Assembly (NCBI RefSeq): GCF_019145435.1
Contig: NZ_JAHSTS010000001.1
Span: 1,130,001-1,194,000, forward strand
DNA: 64,000 nucleotides
Direction of reading: 5' to 3'
Source of the DNA: Pseudomonas ekonensis
GTDB taxonomy: Bacteria; Pseudomonadota; Gammaproteobacteria; Pseudomonadales; Pseudomonadaceae
Made by a program: the position numbers and the translations under genes
The notes under the pieces: generated by a model
The model's input: only the letters and a program-made list of their open reading frames with translations
Told to the model about the DNA's origin: nothing
Database searches by the model: none
Shown: one piece after another, positions 51,167-60,644 of the stretch
How positions within the stretch are numbered: position 1 is the stretch's first letter
Layout: each line of letters begins with the position of its first letter

Positions 51167-51720
51167 TCTTTCGAACGCTTGAGGTGTTCGCGGGTGACGT
51201 CGAGGATGCGCTGGGCGAAATCGCCGTCCGCGACGCTGCGCGACAGCAGCAGCGCGCCCGCCAGGGTCGCCATGATGACGATGCTGCGCTCGGCCGCGTC
51301 GTCGCCGTCGAGGGTGCCTTCGATCTGGTCGAGGCGGGCCTTGAGCACCTCATCGCTGGTGGGGCTGGGCTGGCCGCGCAGCCCCAGTTCCGAGGAGATG
51401 GTCAGCAGCGGGCAGCCTTCGTGCGGAGAGGTCTGGTGCCATTCGGAGAGGTAGGTGTCGATGAACAGATCCAGCGGATTGTCCTGGGCGAAGATATCGG
51501 CGCACAGGCCGGCCACTTGGTCGCCGGCCGCCTGCAAGGCCTTTTCCACCAGCTCATCCTTGGACTTGAAGTGCGAATAGAAACCGCCGTGGGTCAGGCC
51601 CAGGGCTTTCATCAAGGGCTGCAGGCCGGTCGCGCCGATGCCGTCCTTGCGGAACCGTTCGGAGGCTTCCTTGATGATGCGCTGGTGGGTCTGGGCTTTG
51701 TGATCCTGCGAATAACGCAT
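51163..51720 (-). CDS. TetR-family transcriptional regulator
   Basis: 185 aa. N-terminal helix-turn-helix (~5-50: THQRIIKEASERFRKDGIGATGLQPLMKALGLTHGGFYSHFKSKDELV), then a ligand-binding helical domain with CPLLTISSELG. Resembles regulators controlling neighbouring reductase genes. Convergent with fabF by a 4-nt overlap. The target is likely to be the SDR-fabF operon or its own promoter; no operator is proven. Confidence 0.9.
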   Translation of the reverse strand: MRYSQDHKAQTHQRIIKEASERFRKDGIGATGLQPLMKALGLTHGGFYSHFKSKDELVEKALQAAGDQVAGLCADIFAQDNPLDLFIDTYLSEWHQTSPHEGCPLLTISSELGLRGQPSPTSDEVLKARLDQIEGTLDGDDAAERSIVIMATLAGALLLSRSVADGDFAQRILDVTREHLKRSKD

Positions 51721-51861
51721 TTAAACTCTCCGCAACAAGGTCCCCATCTTAACCAATGAAAATTGCATGGTGACTGTACTTCTACTTCTAAAAGGCGTGC
51801 GGTTGAGTCCGGTGTGATCTCAGCCGTGTACCTGCCTGTGGGCCAGCCAGCGCCGCAATGA

Positions 51862-51887
51862 AAAACCCGCCGGCGTCGGCGGGTTTT
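51862..51887 (-). terminator. intrinsic terminator of the DUF2897 gene
   Basis: AAAACCCGCC / GGCGGGTTTT, a perfect 10-bp stem with a 6-nt loop. On the reverse strand it is 4 nt after the DUF2897 stop and ends in five T. It also has a T-run in the forward direction. Confidence 0.88.
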
Positions 51888-51890
51888 CAT

Positions 51891-52058
51891 TCAGCGGTCC
51901 TGTGCCTCCTTGGCGTCCATTTCCGCATTGCGTTCAGCGACGCGTCTGCGTTGCTCTTCGGTCAGTTCGACCTTGTTGGCGGTGTCGCGCAGCATCATCA
52001 AGCCGCCAACGATCGAGCCGATGGCCACGACCAGGATCAACCAGGCATACCAAGGCAT
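51891..52058 (-). CDS. DUF2897-type small membrane protein
   Basis: 55 aa: one membrane helix (PWYAWLILVVAIGSIVGGLMML) and a charged tail (LTEEQRRRVAERNAEMDAKEAQDR). AGGAG lies upstream of the ATG at 52058; an in-frame GTG/ATG further out has no support. Function unknown. Divergent from the kdp operon. Confidence 0.8.
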   Translation of the reverse strand: MPWYAWLILVVAIGSIVGGLMMLRDTANKVELTEEQRRRVAERNAEMDAKEAQDR

Positions 52059-52202
52059 AACGGCACTCCTCAAGGGCAGGCCGGCGGGCGAGGGTTTCGC
52101 CGTACGCCGCTGCATACACTGTTTGAGCGAAGGGATTTCGCAGTGGTTCCATTCTAGGCCGGTTACGCCCTCAGCGGTTCACGGACCGGTGCCGTAATCG
52201 GC

Positions 52203-52233
52203 GCGTAAAGCCACTCTTTACGCTTTCTTTATG
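52203..52233 (+). promoter_or_regulatory. kdp upstream inverted repeat and T-rich element
   Basis: GCGTAAAG-CCACT-CTTTACGC is a perfect 8-bp inverted repeat (52203-52223), overlapped by TTTACGCTTTCTTTATG (52217-52233). T-rich TTTA-type half sites are what KdpE binds in E. coli, so this is a candidate KdpE operator about 100 nt before kdpF. TTGCGA (52237) and TTTTAC (52260) with 17 bp between could be a weak activator-dependent promoter. Confidence 0.5.
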
Positions 52234-52324
52234 CGCTTGCGAGCCCCTCGGTCTCGTTCTTTTACGGCCGCCTTTCCGACAATGCCTCCACACGCGGCAA
52301 TACGCCGTAACACGGAGATCTTCC

Positions 52325-52414
52325 ATGAGCGTTCTGGACGGGGTGTCCCTGCTGCTGGCGGCAGGGCTGTTCATTTATCTGTTGGTTGCGCTGTTGCGCG
52401 CGGACCGGAACTAG
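52325..52414 (+). CDS. kdpF: K+-transporting ATPase small subunit KdpF
   Basis: 29 aa: MSVLDGVSLLLAAGLFIYLL then VALLRADRN. A single membrane helix that stabilises the KdpFABC complex. CGGAGA precedes the ATG and kdpA begins 8 nt after the stop. It is too short for most gene finders. Confidence 0.9.
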   Translation: MSVLDGVSLLLAAGLFIYLLVALLRADRN

Positions 52415-52422
52415 GAGCGGCT

Positions 52423-54117
52423 ATGCACAGTTATGACTATTGGCTGATCCTCGCGTTTTTCGCGGTGGTTCTGCTGCCGGCGCCGTTGCTGGGGCGCTTC
52501 TACTACAAAGTGATGGAAGGCCAGCGCACTTGGCTGACGCCGGTGCTCGGCCCGCTGGAACGCGGCTGCTACCGCCTCGCCGGGGTCGATCCGCAGGCCG
52601 AGCAGAGCTGGCAGAAGTACACGCTGGCGTTGCTGGCGTTCAACCTCGCCGGGTTCTTGCTGCTGTTCGCTATCCTCCTGTTCCAGGATCACCTGCCGCT
52701 CAATCCGCAGAACCTGCCGGGCCAGGAATGGACCCAGGCGTTCAACACCGCGGTCAGTTTCATGACCAACACCAACTGGCAGTCCTACAGCGGTGAGGCG
52801 ACCTTAAGCTACCTCAGCCAGATGGCCGGCCTCACTGTGCAGAACTTCGTCAGCGCCGCCACCGGCCTGGCCGTGCTGGTTGCGCTGTGCCGCGGCATCG
52901 GCCGCAAATCCGCCAAGACCCTGGGCAACTTCTGGGCCGACATGACCCGCGCCACCCTCTACGGCCTGCTGCCGCTGTGCCTGCTGCTGGCGCTGTACCT
53001 GGTGTGGCAGGGTGTGCCGCAGACCTTCGCTCAGTACGTGAACGCCGTGACGGTGCAGGGCGTCGATCAGGTGATCCCGCTCGGTCCTGCGGCCAGCCAG
53101 ATTGCGATCAAGCAATTGGGCACCAACGGCGGCGGCTTCTTCGGCGTCAATTCGGCGCATCCGTTCGAGAACCCGACCGCGTGGAGCAACCTGTTCGAAG
53201 TGGCGTCGATCATCCTGATCCCGGTGGCGCTGGTGTTCACCTTCGGCCATTACGTGAAGGACCTGCGTCAAAGCCGCGCGATCATCGGCTGCATGCTGGC
53301 GCTGTTCATCATCGGCGGCGCCACGTCGCTGTGGGCCGAGTACCAGCCGAATCCGGCCCTGAACAGCCCGGCCGTCGAACAGACCGCGCCGCTGGAAGGC
53401 AAGGAAGCGCGCTTCGGCACCACCGCCACCGTGCTGTGGTCGGTGACCACCACCGCCGCCTCGAACGGTTCGGTCAACGGCATGCACGACAGCCTCAACC
53501 CGCTCAGCGGCATGGTGGCGCTGGTCAACATGATGGTCGGCGAGGTGATCTTCGGCGGCGTCGGCGCCGGGCTCTACGGCATGCTGCTGAACGTGTTGAT
53601 CGCGGTGTTCCTCGCCGGCCTGATGATCGGGCGCACGCCCGAGTACCTGGGCAAGAAGCTGCAGGCGCGGGAAGTCCAGCTGCTGGTGGTAACGCTGCTG
53701 GTGATGCCGGTGGGCGTGCTGGTGCTCGGCGCGATCGCCGCGAGCCTGCCGGGCCCTGCCGCGACCATCAGCAACCCCGGCCCCCACGGCTTCAGCCAGT
53801 TGCTGTACGCCTACACCTCGGCCAGCGCCAACAACGGCTCGGCGTTCGGCGGCCTGAGCGCCAACACCCCGTTCCACAACCTGATGCTGGGCCTGGGCAT
53901 GCTGATCGGCCGCTTCGGCTACATCCTCCCGGTCATGGCCCTGGCCGGCAGCCTGGCGATGAAGAAGACCGCGCCGGTGGGCCAGAACAGCTTCCCGACC
54001 CATGGCCCGCTGTTCGTGACCCTGTTGACCGTGACCATTTTGCTGGTGGGCGGCCTGACCTTCCTGCCGACCCTGGCGCTGGGCCCTATCGCTGAACACC
54101 TGAGCATGGGCTTCTAA
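52423..54117 (+). CDS. kdpA: K+-transporting ATPase subunit A
   Basis: 564 aa, potassium-selective channel-like subunit with about ten membrane helices. All four selectivity-filter loops can be read: [44 protein letters not shown] and [20 protein letters not shown] precedes ATG 52423; the frame is open further back over kdpF without homology. Works with KdpB and KdpC for high-affinity K+ uptake. Confidence 0.97.
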   Translation: MHSYDYWLILAFFAVVLLPAPLLGRFYYKVMEGQRTWLTPVLGPLERGCYRLAGVDPQAEQSWQKYTLALLAFNLAGFLLLFAILLFQDHLPLNPQNLPGQEWTQAFNTAVSFMTNTNWQSYSGEATLSYLSQMAGLTVQNFVSAATGLAVLVALCRGIGRKSAKTLGNFWADMTRATLYGLLPLCLLLALYLVWQGVPQTFAQYVNAVTVQGVDQVIPLGPAASQIAIKQLGTNGGGFFGVNSAHPFENPTAWSNLFEVASIILIPVALVFTFGHYVKDLRQSRAIIGCMLALFIIGGATSLWAEYQPNPALNSPAVEQTAPLEGKEARFGTTATVLWSVTTTAASNGSVNGMHDSLNPLSGMVALVNMMVGEVIFGGVGAGLYGMLLNVLIAVFLAGLMIGRTPEYLGKKLQAREVQLLVVTLLVMPVGVLVLGAIAASLPGPAATISNPGPHGFSQLLYAYTSASANNGSAFGGLSANTPFHNLMLGLGMLIGRFGYILPVMALAGSLAMKKTAPVGQNSFPTHGPLFVTLLTVTILLVGGLTFLPTLALGPIAEHLSMGF

Positions 54118-54127
54118 GGAATCCATC

Positions 54128-56185
54128 ATGAATATGCCTGCAATCAAACCCGTCGCCGCCAAGGCGCCGGAACATGCGAAAACCGCGATCAGCGCCTTGT
54201 GGCGTCCGGCGCTGGTGCAAGCCTTCGTCAAGCTCGACCCGCGCCAGCTGCAACGCTCGCCGGTGATGCTGGTGGTGGAGCTGACCGCCGTCCTGACCAC
54301 CGTGCTGTGCTTCATCCCGGACAGCGTCGTGCCGACCTTCGTCGCCGCGCAGATCGCCCTGTGGCTGTGGTTCACCGTGCTCTTCGCCAACTTCGCCGAA
54401 GCCCTGGCCGAAGGGCGCGGCAAGGCCCGGGCCGACAGCCTCAAGGCCGGCAGCGAAGGCCTGAGCGCCCGGCGCAAGCTGGCCAGCGGCAGCTTCCAGG
54501 TGGTGCCGGCCGCCAGCCTGCGCAAAGGTGATGTGGTGCGCGTCGAGGCCGGGGAAATGATCCCCGGCGACGGCGAAGTCATCGAAGGCATCGCGGCGGT
54601 CAACGAAGCGGCCATCACCGGTGAGTCCGCGCCGGTGATCCGCGAGTCCGGCGGCGACCGTTCCGCCGTCACCGGCAACACCCGCCTGGTGTCCGACTGG
54701 CTGCTGGTGAAGATCACCGCCAACCCTGGCGAGTCGACCCTCGACCGCATGATCGCGCTGGTCGAAGGCGCGAAGCGCCAGAAGACCCCGAACGAAGTGG
54801 CGCTGGACATCCTGCTGATCGGCCTGACCCTGATCTTCCTGCTGGTGGTGGTGACCCTGCAGCCGTTCGCCCACTTCGCCAACGGCAGCCTGCCGCTGGT
54901 GTTTCTGGTGGCGCTTCTGGTGACGCTGATCCCGACCACCATCGGCGGCCTGCTGTCGGCCATCGGCATCGCCGGGATGGACCGCTTGGTGCGCCTGAAC
55001 GTGATCGCCAAGTCCGGGCGTGCGGTGGAGGCGGCGGGCGACGTGCACGTGCTGATGCTGGACAAGACCGGCACCATCACCTTCGGCAACCGCCGCTGCA
55101 GCGCGGTGCATGCCGCGCCGGGCGTGAGCGCCCGTGAACTGGCCGAGGGCGCGCTGTTCGCCTCGCTGGCCGACGACACCGCCGAAGGCAAATCCATCGT
55201 CGAGTACCTGCGCGGCTCCAACCCGCAGCCGGAGCCGTCGATGGACACCCTGACCGCCGTGCCGTTCAGCGCCGAGACCCGGCTCTCCGGCGTCGACTGT
55301 CAGGGCCGCGCCTACCGCAAGGGCGCGGTGGATTCGCTGCTCGCCTTCCTCGGCCAGCAGCGCGGCGACCTGGCCCCGGCCCTGTCCCGGGAGATCGACA
55401 AGATCGCCCAGAGCGGCGGTACGCCGTTGCTGGTCTGCGCCGACGGCAAACTGCTGGGCGTGATCCACCTCAAGGACGTGGTCAAGCCGGGCATCCGCGA
55501 GCGCTTCGCCGAACTGCGCAAGCTGGGGATCCGCACGGTGATGGTGACCGGCGACAACCCGCTGACCGCCGCCGCGATCGCCGCCGAAGCGGGCGTCGAT
55601 GACGTGCTGGCCGAAGCCACGCCGGAGAAGAAACTGGCGCGCATCCGCCACGAGCAGAACGACGGCCGCCTGGTCGCCATGTGCGGCGACGGCGCCAACG
55701 ACGCCCCGGCGCTGGCCCAGGCCGACGTCGGCATGGCGATGAACGACGGCACCCAGGCGGCGCGCGAGGCGGCCAACATGGTCGACCTCGACAGCGACCC
55801 GACCAAGCTCTTGGACGTGGTGCAGATCGGCAAGGAACTGCTGGTGACCCGCGGTGCGCTGACGACCTTTTCCATCGCCAACGACGTGGCCAAGTACTTC
55901 GCGATCCTGCCGGCGCTGTTCGCCGCGATCTACCCGCAACTGGGCGTGCTGAACATCATGCACTTGAGCAGCCCGCAGAGCGCGATCCTGTCGGCCATCG
56001 TGTTCAACGCCCTGATCATTGTCGTGCTGATCCCGCTGGCCCTGCGCGGCGTGCGGGTGCAGGCGGCGAGCGCAGCGGCGCTGCTGCGGCGCAACCTGCT
56101 GATCTATGGCCTGGGCGGGATCCTGGTGCCGTTCGTGGGGATCAAGGCCATCGACATGCTGCTGACGGCGTTGCACCTGGTTTGA
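54128..56185 (+). CDS. kdpB: K+-transporting P-type ATPase subunit B
   Basis: 685 aa. P-type ATPase that couples ATP hydrolysis to K+ entry through KdpA. Phosphorylated Asp312 lies in [10 protein letters not shown], the actuator motif is ITGESAPV, the nucleotide domain has KGAVDSLL, and the hinge region has [19 protein letters not shown]. Seven membrane helices are expected. It starts 10 nt after kdpA with AAGGAA upstream. Confidence 0.97.
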   Translation: MNMPAIKPVAAKAPEHAKTAISALWRPALVQAFVKLDPRQLQRSPVMLVVELTAVLTTVLCFIPDSVVPTFVAAQIALWLWFTVLFANFAEALAEGRGKARADSLKAGSEGLSARRKLASGSFQVVPAASLRKGDVVRVEAGEMIPGDGEVIEGIAAVNEAAITGESAPVIRESGGDRSAVTGNTRLVSDWLLVKITANPGESTLDRMIALVEGAKRQKTPNEVALDILLIGLTLIFLLVVVTLQPFAHFANGSLPLVFLVALLVTLIPTTIGGLLSAIGIAGMDRLVRLNVIAKSGRAVEAAGDVHVLMLDKTGTITFGNRRCSAVHAAPGVSARELAEGALFASLADDTAEGKSIVEYLRGSNPQPEPSMDTLTAVPFSAETRLSGVDCQGRAYRKGAVDSLLAFLGQQRGDLAPALSREIDKIAQSGGTPLLVCADGKLLGVIHLKDVVKPGIRERFAELRKLGIRTVMVTGDNPLTAAAIAAEAGVDDVLAEATPEKKLARIRHEQNDGRLVAMCGDGANDAPALAQADVGMAMNDGTQAAREAANMVDLDSDPTKLLDVVQIGKELLVTRGALTTFSIANDVAKYFAILPALFAAIYPQLGVLNIMHLSSPQSAILSAIVFNALIIVVLIPLALRGVRVQAASAAALLRRNLLIYGLGGILVPFVGIKAIDMLLTALHLV

Positions 56186-56208
56186 TTCTGCAAGGTGCGC
56201 CAGGCACA

Positions 56209-56268
56209 CCGCCAGCAGGCTGGCTCCCACCCTTGAAGGCACGGCCCTGTGGGAGCCAGCCTGCTGGC
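56209..56268. repeat. paired REP elements between kdpB and kdpC
   Basis: CGCCAGCAGGCTGGCTCCCAC (56209-56229) and its exact 21-nt reverse complement (56248-56268), 18 nt apart. This matches the Pseudomonas REP type (GTGGGAGC...GCTGGCGATG). As RNA it forms a very stable hairpin inside the kdp message. Confidence 0.88.
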
Positions 56269-56333
56269 GATGGGCTCGCCTGGACGCACCTGACCTAACG
56301 CGGCATCCGCTGCTTGAATTCGAGGATTTTGAA

Positions 56334-56879
56334 ATGTCCACACTGATACGTCCCGCCCTGAGCCTGCTGGTGCTGATGACCCTGGTCACCGGCGTCGCCT
56401 ATCCGCTGGCGGTCACCGGCATCGCCCAGGTCGCGTTCCCGGAGCAGGCCAACGGCAGCCTGGTGCGCGACGCCGAAGGCAAGGTGCGCGGCTCGTCCCT
56501 GATCGCCCAGGATTTCGTCGGCGATGCCTGGTTCCACCCACGCCCCTCGGCCGGTGCGTTCGCCACCGTGTCGAGCAGCGCGAGCAACCTGGCGCCGAGC
56601 AACCCGGCCCTGGCCACCCGCGTCATCGACGACGCCGGCAAGATGCAGGTGCCGGGCCAGGGCCCGGTGCCGCTGGCGCTGCTCACCACTTCCGGCAGCG
56701 GCCTCGATCCGCACTTGCCACCGGCGGCAATTGCCTATCAACTGGCGCGTGTCGCCCAGGCGCGCAACCTGCCGGTGGCGACCCTGCAGCAACTGCTCGA
56801 TGCGCACATCGAACAGCCGCTGGTGGGGCCGCCGGTGGTCAACGTGCTGGAGCTGAACCTGGCGCTGGAAAAACTCTGA
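56334..56879 (+). CDS. kdpC: K+-transporting ATPase subunit C
   Basis: 181 aa. One N-terminal membrane helix ([27 protein letters not shown]), then a periplasmic-side domain with [19 protein letters not shown] and [12 protein letters not shown], all standard for KdpC. GAGGA lies 8 nt before the ATG. It is 148 nt from kdpB because of the REP insertion. Confidence 0.96.
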   Translation: MSTLIRPALSLLVLMTLVTGVAYPLAVTGIAQVAFPEQANGSLVRDAEGKVRGSSLIAQDFVGDAWFHPRPSAGAFATVSSSASNLAPSNPALATRVIDDAGKMQVPGQGPVPLALLTTSGSGLDPHLPPAAIAYQLARVAQARNLPVATLQQLLDAHIEQPLVGPPVVNVLELNLALEKL

Positions 56880-56895
56880 ACCGGCTGCGCTGCTG

Positions 56896-56960
56896 ATCGC
56901 CAGCAGGCTGGCTCCTACAGGGAGATGCATGCGCCTGCGGGAGCCTGCGTGCCGGCGATG
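56896..56960. repeat. degenerate REP pair between kdpC and kdpD
   Basis: ATCGCCAGCAGGCTGGCTCC (from 56896) is one REP unit of the type seen after kdpB. GGGAGCCTGCGTGCCGGCGATG (near 56939-56960) is a diverged partner in the opposite sense. Confidence 0.7.
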
Positions 56961-57006
56961 ACGGCAGTCGATGCAATACCCAAACATCAGGAAGAGAACA
57001 TCAAGC

Positions 57007-59658
57007 ATGAGTGACTCCGGCCGCGCCGACGCGCTGTTAGCCAACTTGCCCCGGGACGGCCGCGGCCGGCTGAAAGTGTTTCTCGGCGCCGCGCCGGGCG
57101 TGGGCAAGACCTACGCCATGCTCCAGGCCGCCCACACCCAATTGCGCCAAGGCGTGAAGGTCATCGCCGGCGTCGTCGAGACCCACGGCCGGGCGGAGAC
57201 TGAAGCGCTGCTCGGCGGCCTGCCGCAGCAGCCGCTGGTGCGCTCGGAATACCGCGGCGTCACCCTCGAAGAAATGGACCTGGACGGCCTGCTCGCGGCC
57301 AGACCCAAGCTGGTGCTGGTGGACGAACTGGCCCACACCAACGCCCCCGGCAGCCGTCACACCAAGCGCTGGCAGGACATCCAGGAACTGCTCGCCGCCG
57401 GCATCGATGTGTTCACCACGGTCAACGTCCAGCACCTGGAAAGCCTCAACGACCAGGTGCGCGGCATCACCGGCGTGCAGGTGCGCGAAACCCTGCCCGA
57501 CTGGGTGCTGCAGGAAGCCTACGAACTGCTGCTGATCGACCTGCCGCCGCGCGAGCTGCTGGAGCGCCTGCGCGAAGGCAAGGTCTACGTGCCGGAGCAG
57601 GCCCGGGCGGCCATCGATGCGTTCTTCACCCAGACCAACCTCACCGCGCTGCGCGAACTGGCGATGCAGACCGCCGCCGCGCAGGTGGACAACGACCTGG
57701 CCCAGGGCTACCGCCAGCTCGGCCAGTCGGCGCCGGCGGTGCGCGGGCGCCTGCTGGTGGGCGTGGACGGCGATGCCCAGGCCGAACGGCTGGTGCGCCA
57801 CGCGAGCCGCGTCGCCCAGCGCCGGCATCTGCCGTGGAGCCTGGTGCATGTGGACAACGGCCGGGTGCGCGACGAGCAATCGCGCCTGCGCCTGCAAAGC
57901 GCCCAGCAACTGGCCGAGCGCCTGGGGGGCGAGGTGGTGCTGCTGCGCGCCGGCGAGGTGGCCAAGACCCTGATCCAGCACGCCGCCGAACGCCGGGCGA
58001 GCCTGGTGCTGGTCGGCCAGTCCCGGCCGCGCCTGCGCCGTCGCCTGTTCGGCGGCGGTCTGGCGGCGCGTCTGCTGCGTCAGGCCCAGGGCCTGGAGAT
58101 CAACGTGCTCGACAGCGAGCACCAGCCGCATCAACCGCGCCTCAGGAGCGCGCCGGCGCTGGTGTGGTTCGATTACGCGCTGGCGCTGGTGGCGACGGTG
58201 TCGGCCAGTGCGCTGGCGTGGGCGGTGTCCAGCGTGCTGCCGCTGCCGAACATTTCGCTGGTGTTCCTGGCGGCGGTGCTGCTGGTGGCGGTGCGCAGCA
58301 GTCTGGGCCCGGCGCTGGCCTGCGCGGCGCTGTCGTTCCTGACCTACGATTTTCTGTTCATTCCGCCGAACTTCTCCTTCGCCATCCAGCGGGAGGAAGA
58401 CGTGCTGACCTTGCTGTTCTTCCTGCTGATGGCGGCGCTCACCGGCAATCTCGCGGCCCGCCAGCGCCGGCAGCTGCAGGCCCTGCGCGACACCCAGGAA
58501 GAAACCACCGAACTGCTCGACCTGTCGCGCCGGCTCACCGCCGCCACCGACCGCCAGGCCGTGGTCAGCGCCGCCGCCCAGCACCTCAACGGCTGGAGCG
58601 ACCTGCAGGTGTGCCTGCTCAACCGCGACGGCCAGGGCGGCTGGAAAGTCGAGACCGGCGGGCCGCTGCAGTTCTCCGAGGCCGAACGCGCCGCCGCCGA
58701 TTGGGCCTGGCAGCACGACCAGCCGGCGGGCATGGGCACCGGCACGCTGCCGTTCGGGCGTTGGTGGTGGTGGCCGCTGTCGGCGGAGGAGGGGCCGCTG
58801 GCGCTGCTGGGCGTGTGCGCCAAAGAGGGCCAGACCTTGAGCGGCCAGCGTCGCCGTTTGCTCACCGCGTTGAGCCAGCCGCTGGCCCAGGCGCTGGCGC
58901 GGGCGCAACTGGCCGACGACCTGGAGGCGGCGCGGCTGCACGGCGAGACCGAGCAACTGCGCAGCGCCTTGCTCGCCTCGGTGTCCCACGATCTGCGCAC
59001 ACCGCTGACGTCGATGCGCGGCAGCATCGACAGCCTGCTGGCCCTGGGCGAGGCGATCCCGCTGGAGGACCGCCGGGAACTGCTGGAAGGCACCCGCGAC
59101 GAGGCCGAGCGCCTGGACCGTTACATTCAGAACCTGCTGGACATGACCCGTCTGGGCCACGGCGCGCTGAAGCTGGCGCGGGACTGGGTGGCGCCGGCGG
59201 ACATCGTCGGCAGTGCGCTCAACCGCTTGCGCGCCGTGCTGTCGTCGTTGCAGGTGAGCACCGAGGTGCCGGCCGAACTGCCGCTGCTGTTCGTGCATGC
59301 GGCGCTGATCGAACAGGCGCTGGTGAACGTGCTGGAGAACGCCGCGCGGTTCTCGCCGTCCCATGGTCGCCTGCAACTGCGCGCCGGGGCCGACGGCGAC
59401 GAACTGTTCTTCTCGGTCAGCGACGAAGGGCCGGGCATTCCCGTCGAGGAGCGGGCGAAGATTTTCGACATGTTCTACACCGCCGCGCGCGGTGACCGGG
59501 GCGGGCAGGGTACGGGCCTGGGGCTGGCGATCTGTCAGGGCATGGTCGGCGCCCACGGCGGCCGGATCAGCGTCGGCGACGGGATCGACGGCCGCGGCAC
59601 CTGCATCACGCTGCACCTGCCGTTGCAGACGCAGCCGGGGATGGACGGTGAAGGCTGA
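57007..59658 (+). CDS. kdpD: sensor histidine kinase KdpD
   Basis: 883 aa. Domain order: KdpD N-terminal ATP-binding domain (GAAPGVGKTYAML near 25-37), a Usp-like domain (~240-365), four membrane helices (~385-480, DUF4118), GAF (~500-640), the HisKA domain with phospho-acceptor His661 (VSHDLRTPLTSMRGS) and HATPase (VLENAARFSPSHG, SDEGPGIP, GQGTGLGLAIC). Senses low K+ or turgor and phosphorylates KdpE. ATG 57007 is chosen over 56971 because AGGAAGAG lies upstream. Confidence 0.96.
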   Translation: MSDSGRADALLANLPRDGRGRLKVFLGAAPGVGKTYAMLQAAHTQLRQGVKVIAGVVETHGRAETEALLGGLPQQPLVRSEYRGVTLEEMDLDGLLAARPKLVLVDELAHTNAPGSRHTKRWQDIQELLAAGIDVFTTVNVQHLESLNDQVRGITGVQVRETLPDWVLQEAYELLLIDLPPRELLERLREGKVYVPEQARAAIDAFFTQTNLTALRELAMQTAAAQVDNDLAQGYRQLGQSAPAVRGRLLVGVDGDAQAERLVRHASRVAQRRHLPWSLVHVDNGRVRDEQSRLRLQSAQQLAERLGGEVVLLRAGEVAKTLIQHAAERRASLVLVGQSRPRLRRRLFGGGLAARLLRQAQGLEINVLDSEHQPHQPRLRSAPALVWFDYALALVATVSASALAWAVSSVLPLPNISLVFLAAVLLVAVRSSLGPALACAALSFLTYDFLFIPPNFSFAIQREEDVLTLLFFLLMAALTGNLAARQRRQLQALRDTQEETTELLDLSRRLTAATDRQAVVSAAAQHLNGWSDLQVCLLNRDGQGGWKVETGGPLQFSEAERAAADWAWQHDQPAGMGTGTLPFGRWWWWPLSAEEGPLALLGVCAKEGQTLSGQRRRLLTALSQPLAQALARAQLADDLEAARLHGETEQLRSALLASVSHDLRTPLTSMRGSIDSLLALGEAIPLEDRRELLEGTRDEAERLDRYIQNLLDMTRLGHGALKLARDWVAPADIVGSALNRLRAVLSSLQVSTEVPAELPLLFVHAALIEQALVNVLENAARFSPSHGRLQLRAGADGDELFFSVSDEGPGIPVEERAKIFDMFYTAARGDRGGQGTGLGLAICQGMVGAHGGRISVGDGIDGRGTCITLHLPLQTQPGMDGEG

Positions 59659-59706
59659 TCCCCGCTGCGCTACTCTCTTGCCAAACTTTTGTGTTGACGT
59701 GAATCC

Positions 59707-60405
59707 ATGAGCCAGACCGCGACCATTTTGGTCATCGACGACGAACCGCAGATCCGCAAGTTTCTGCGCATCAGCCTCGCTTCACAGGGCTACAGGGTGC
59801 TGGAGGCTGGCACCGGCACCGAGGGCCTCGCGCAGGCGGCATTGAACAAGCCCGACCTGTTGGTGCTCGACCTCGGCCTGCCGGACATGGACGGCCAGCA
59901 AGTGCTGCGCGAGTTCCGCGAGTGGGCCACGGCGCCGGTGCTGGTGCTGTCGGTGCGCGCCAGCGAAGGGCAGAAGGTGCAGGCCCTGGACGGCGGCGCC
60001 AACGATTACGTGACCAAGCCGTTCGGCATCCAGGAGTTCCTCGCCCGGGTTCGGGCGCTGCTGCGCCAGGCGCCGGCAGGAGAAGCGCAGCAGGCCGCGC
60101 TGAACTTCGGCCCGCTGACCGTGGATCTGGCGTACCGCCGGGTGACGCTGGACGGCGCCGAAGTGGCCCTGACCCGCAAGGAGTACGCGGTGCTGGCGCA
60201 GCTGGCGCGGCATCCGGGACGGGTGATCACCCAGCAGCAATTGCTCAAGGACATCTGGGGCCCGACCCACACCGAGGACAGTCACTACCTGCGCATCGTG
60301 GTCGGGCACCTGCGCCAGAAACTGGCGGACGACCCGACCCGTCCGCGGTTCATCGTCACCGAGGCGGGGGTGGGGTATCGGTTGTTGAGCGAGGCCAGCC
60401 TTTAG
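59707..60405 (+). CDS. kdpE: response regulator KdpE
   Basis: 232 aa OmpR-type regulator. Receiver domain with Asp11-Asp12 acidic pair and phosphorylated Asp55 (LVLDLGLPDMDG), Lys in VTKPFG, then a winged-helix DNA-binding domain (TRKEYAVLAQLARHPGRVITQ, LRIVVGHLRQKL). Activated by KdpD to switch on kdpFABC. It is 48 nt downstream of kdpD. Confidence 0.96.
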   Translation: MSQTATILVIDDEPQIRKFLRISLASQGYRVLEAGTGTEGLAQAALNKPDLLVLDLGLPDMDGQQVLREFREWATAPVLVLSVRASEGQKVQALDGGANDYVTKPFGIQEFLARVRALLRQAPAGEAQQAALNFGPLTVDLAYRRVTLDGAEVALTRKEYAVLAQLARHPGRVITQQQLLKDIWGPTHTEDSHYLRIVVGHLRQKLADDPTRPRFIVTEAGVGYRLLSEASL

Positions 60406-60428
60406 CCGTGTGACGGATGGCCGGCCCT

Positions 60429-60503
60429 ATCGCCAGCAGGTCGGCTCCCACAGAGGATTTGTGAACGCCGCCAGTTCCTTGTGGGAGCCAGCCTGCTGGC
60501 GAT
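60429..60503. repeat. REP pair after kdpE
   Basis: ATCGCCAGCAGGTCGGCTCC (from 60429) and TTGTGGGAGCCAGCCTGCTG (from 60479) are inverted copies of the same REP type as after kdpB, 25 nt apart. They lie between the kdpE end and the convergent patatin gene. Confidence 0.85.
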
Positions 60504-60594
60504 GGCGCCAATCCAGGCACCGCAGAGCAAGGGCAAGTACAGTTGTTCTCACAGGTTTGCGCCGAAGTGCAGTGGTGGTGAGCGACCGCAATCA

Positions 60595-60623
60595 CTGTGG
60601 GAGCGGGCTTGCCCGCGATGGGG
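60595..60623. repeat. single REP of a second subtype
   Basis: CTGTGGGAGCGGGCTTGCCC (from 60595), then GCGATGGGG. This subtype has the GCGGGCTTGCCCGC core and differs from the CCAGCCTGCTGG core of the other REPs in the window. It ends 22 nt from the patatin gene's stop. Confidence 0.8.
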
Positions 60624-60644
60624 CCCTGTCAGGCCATGCGGCCC

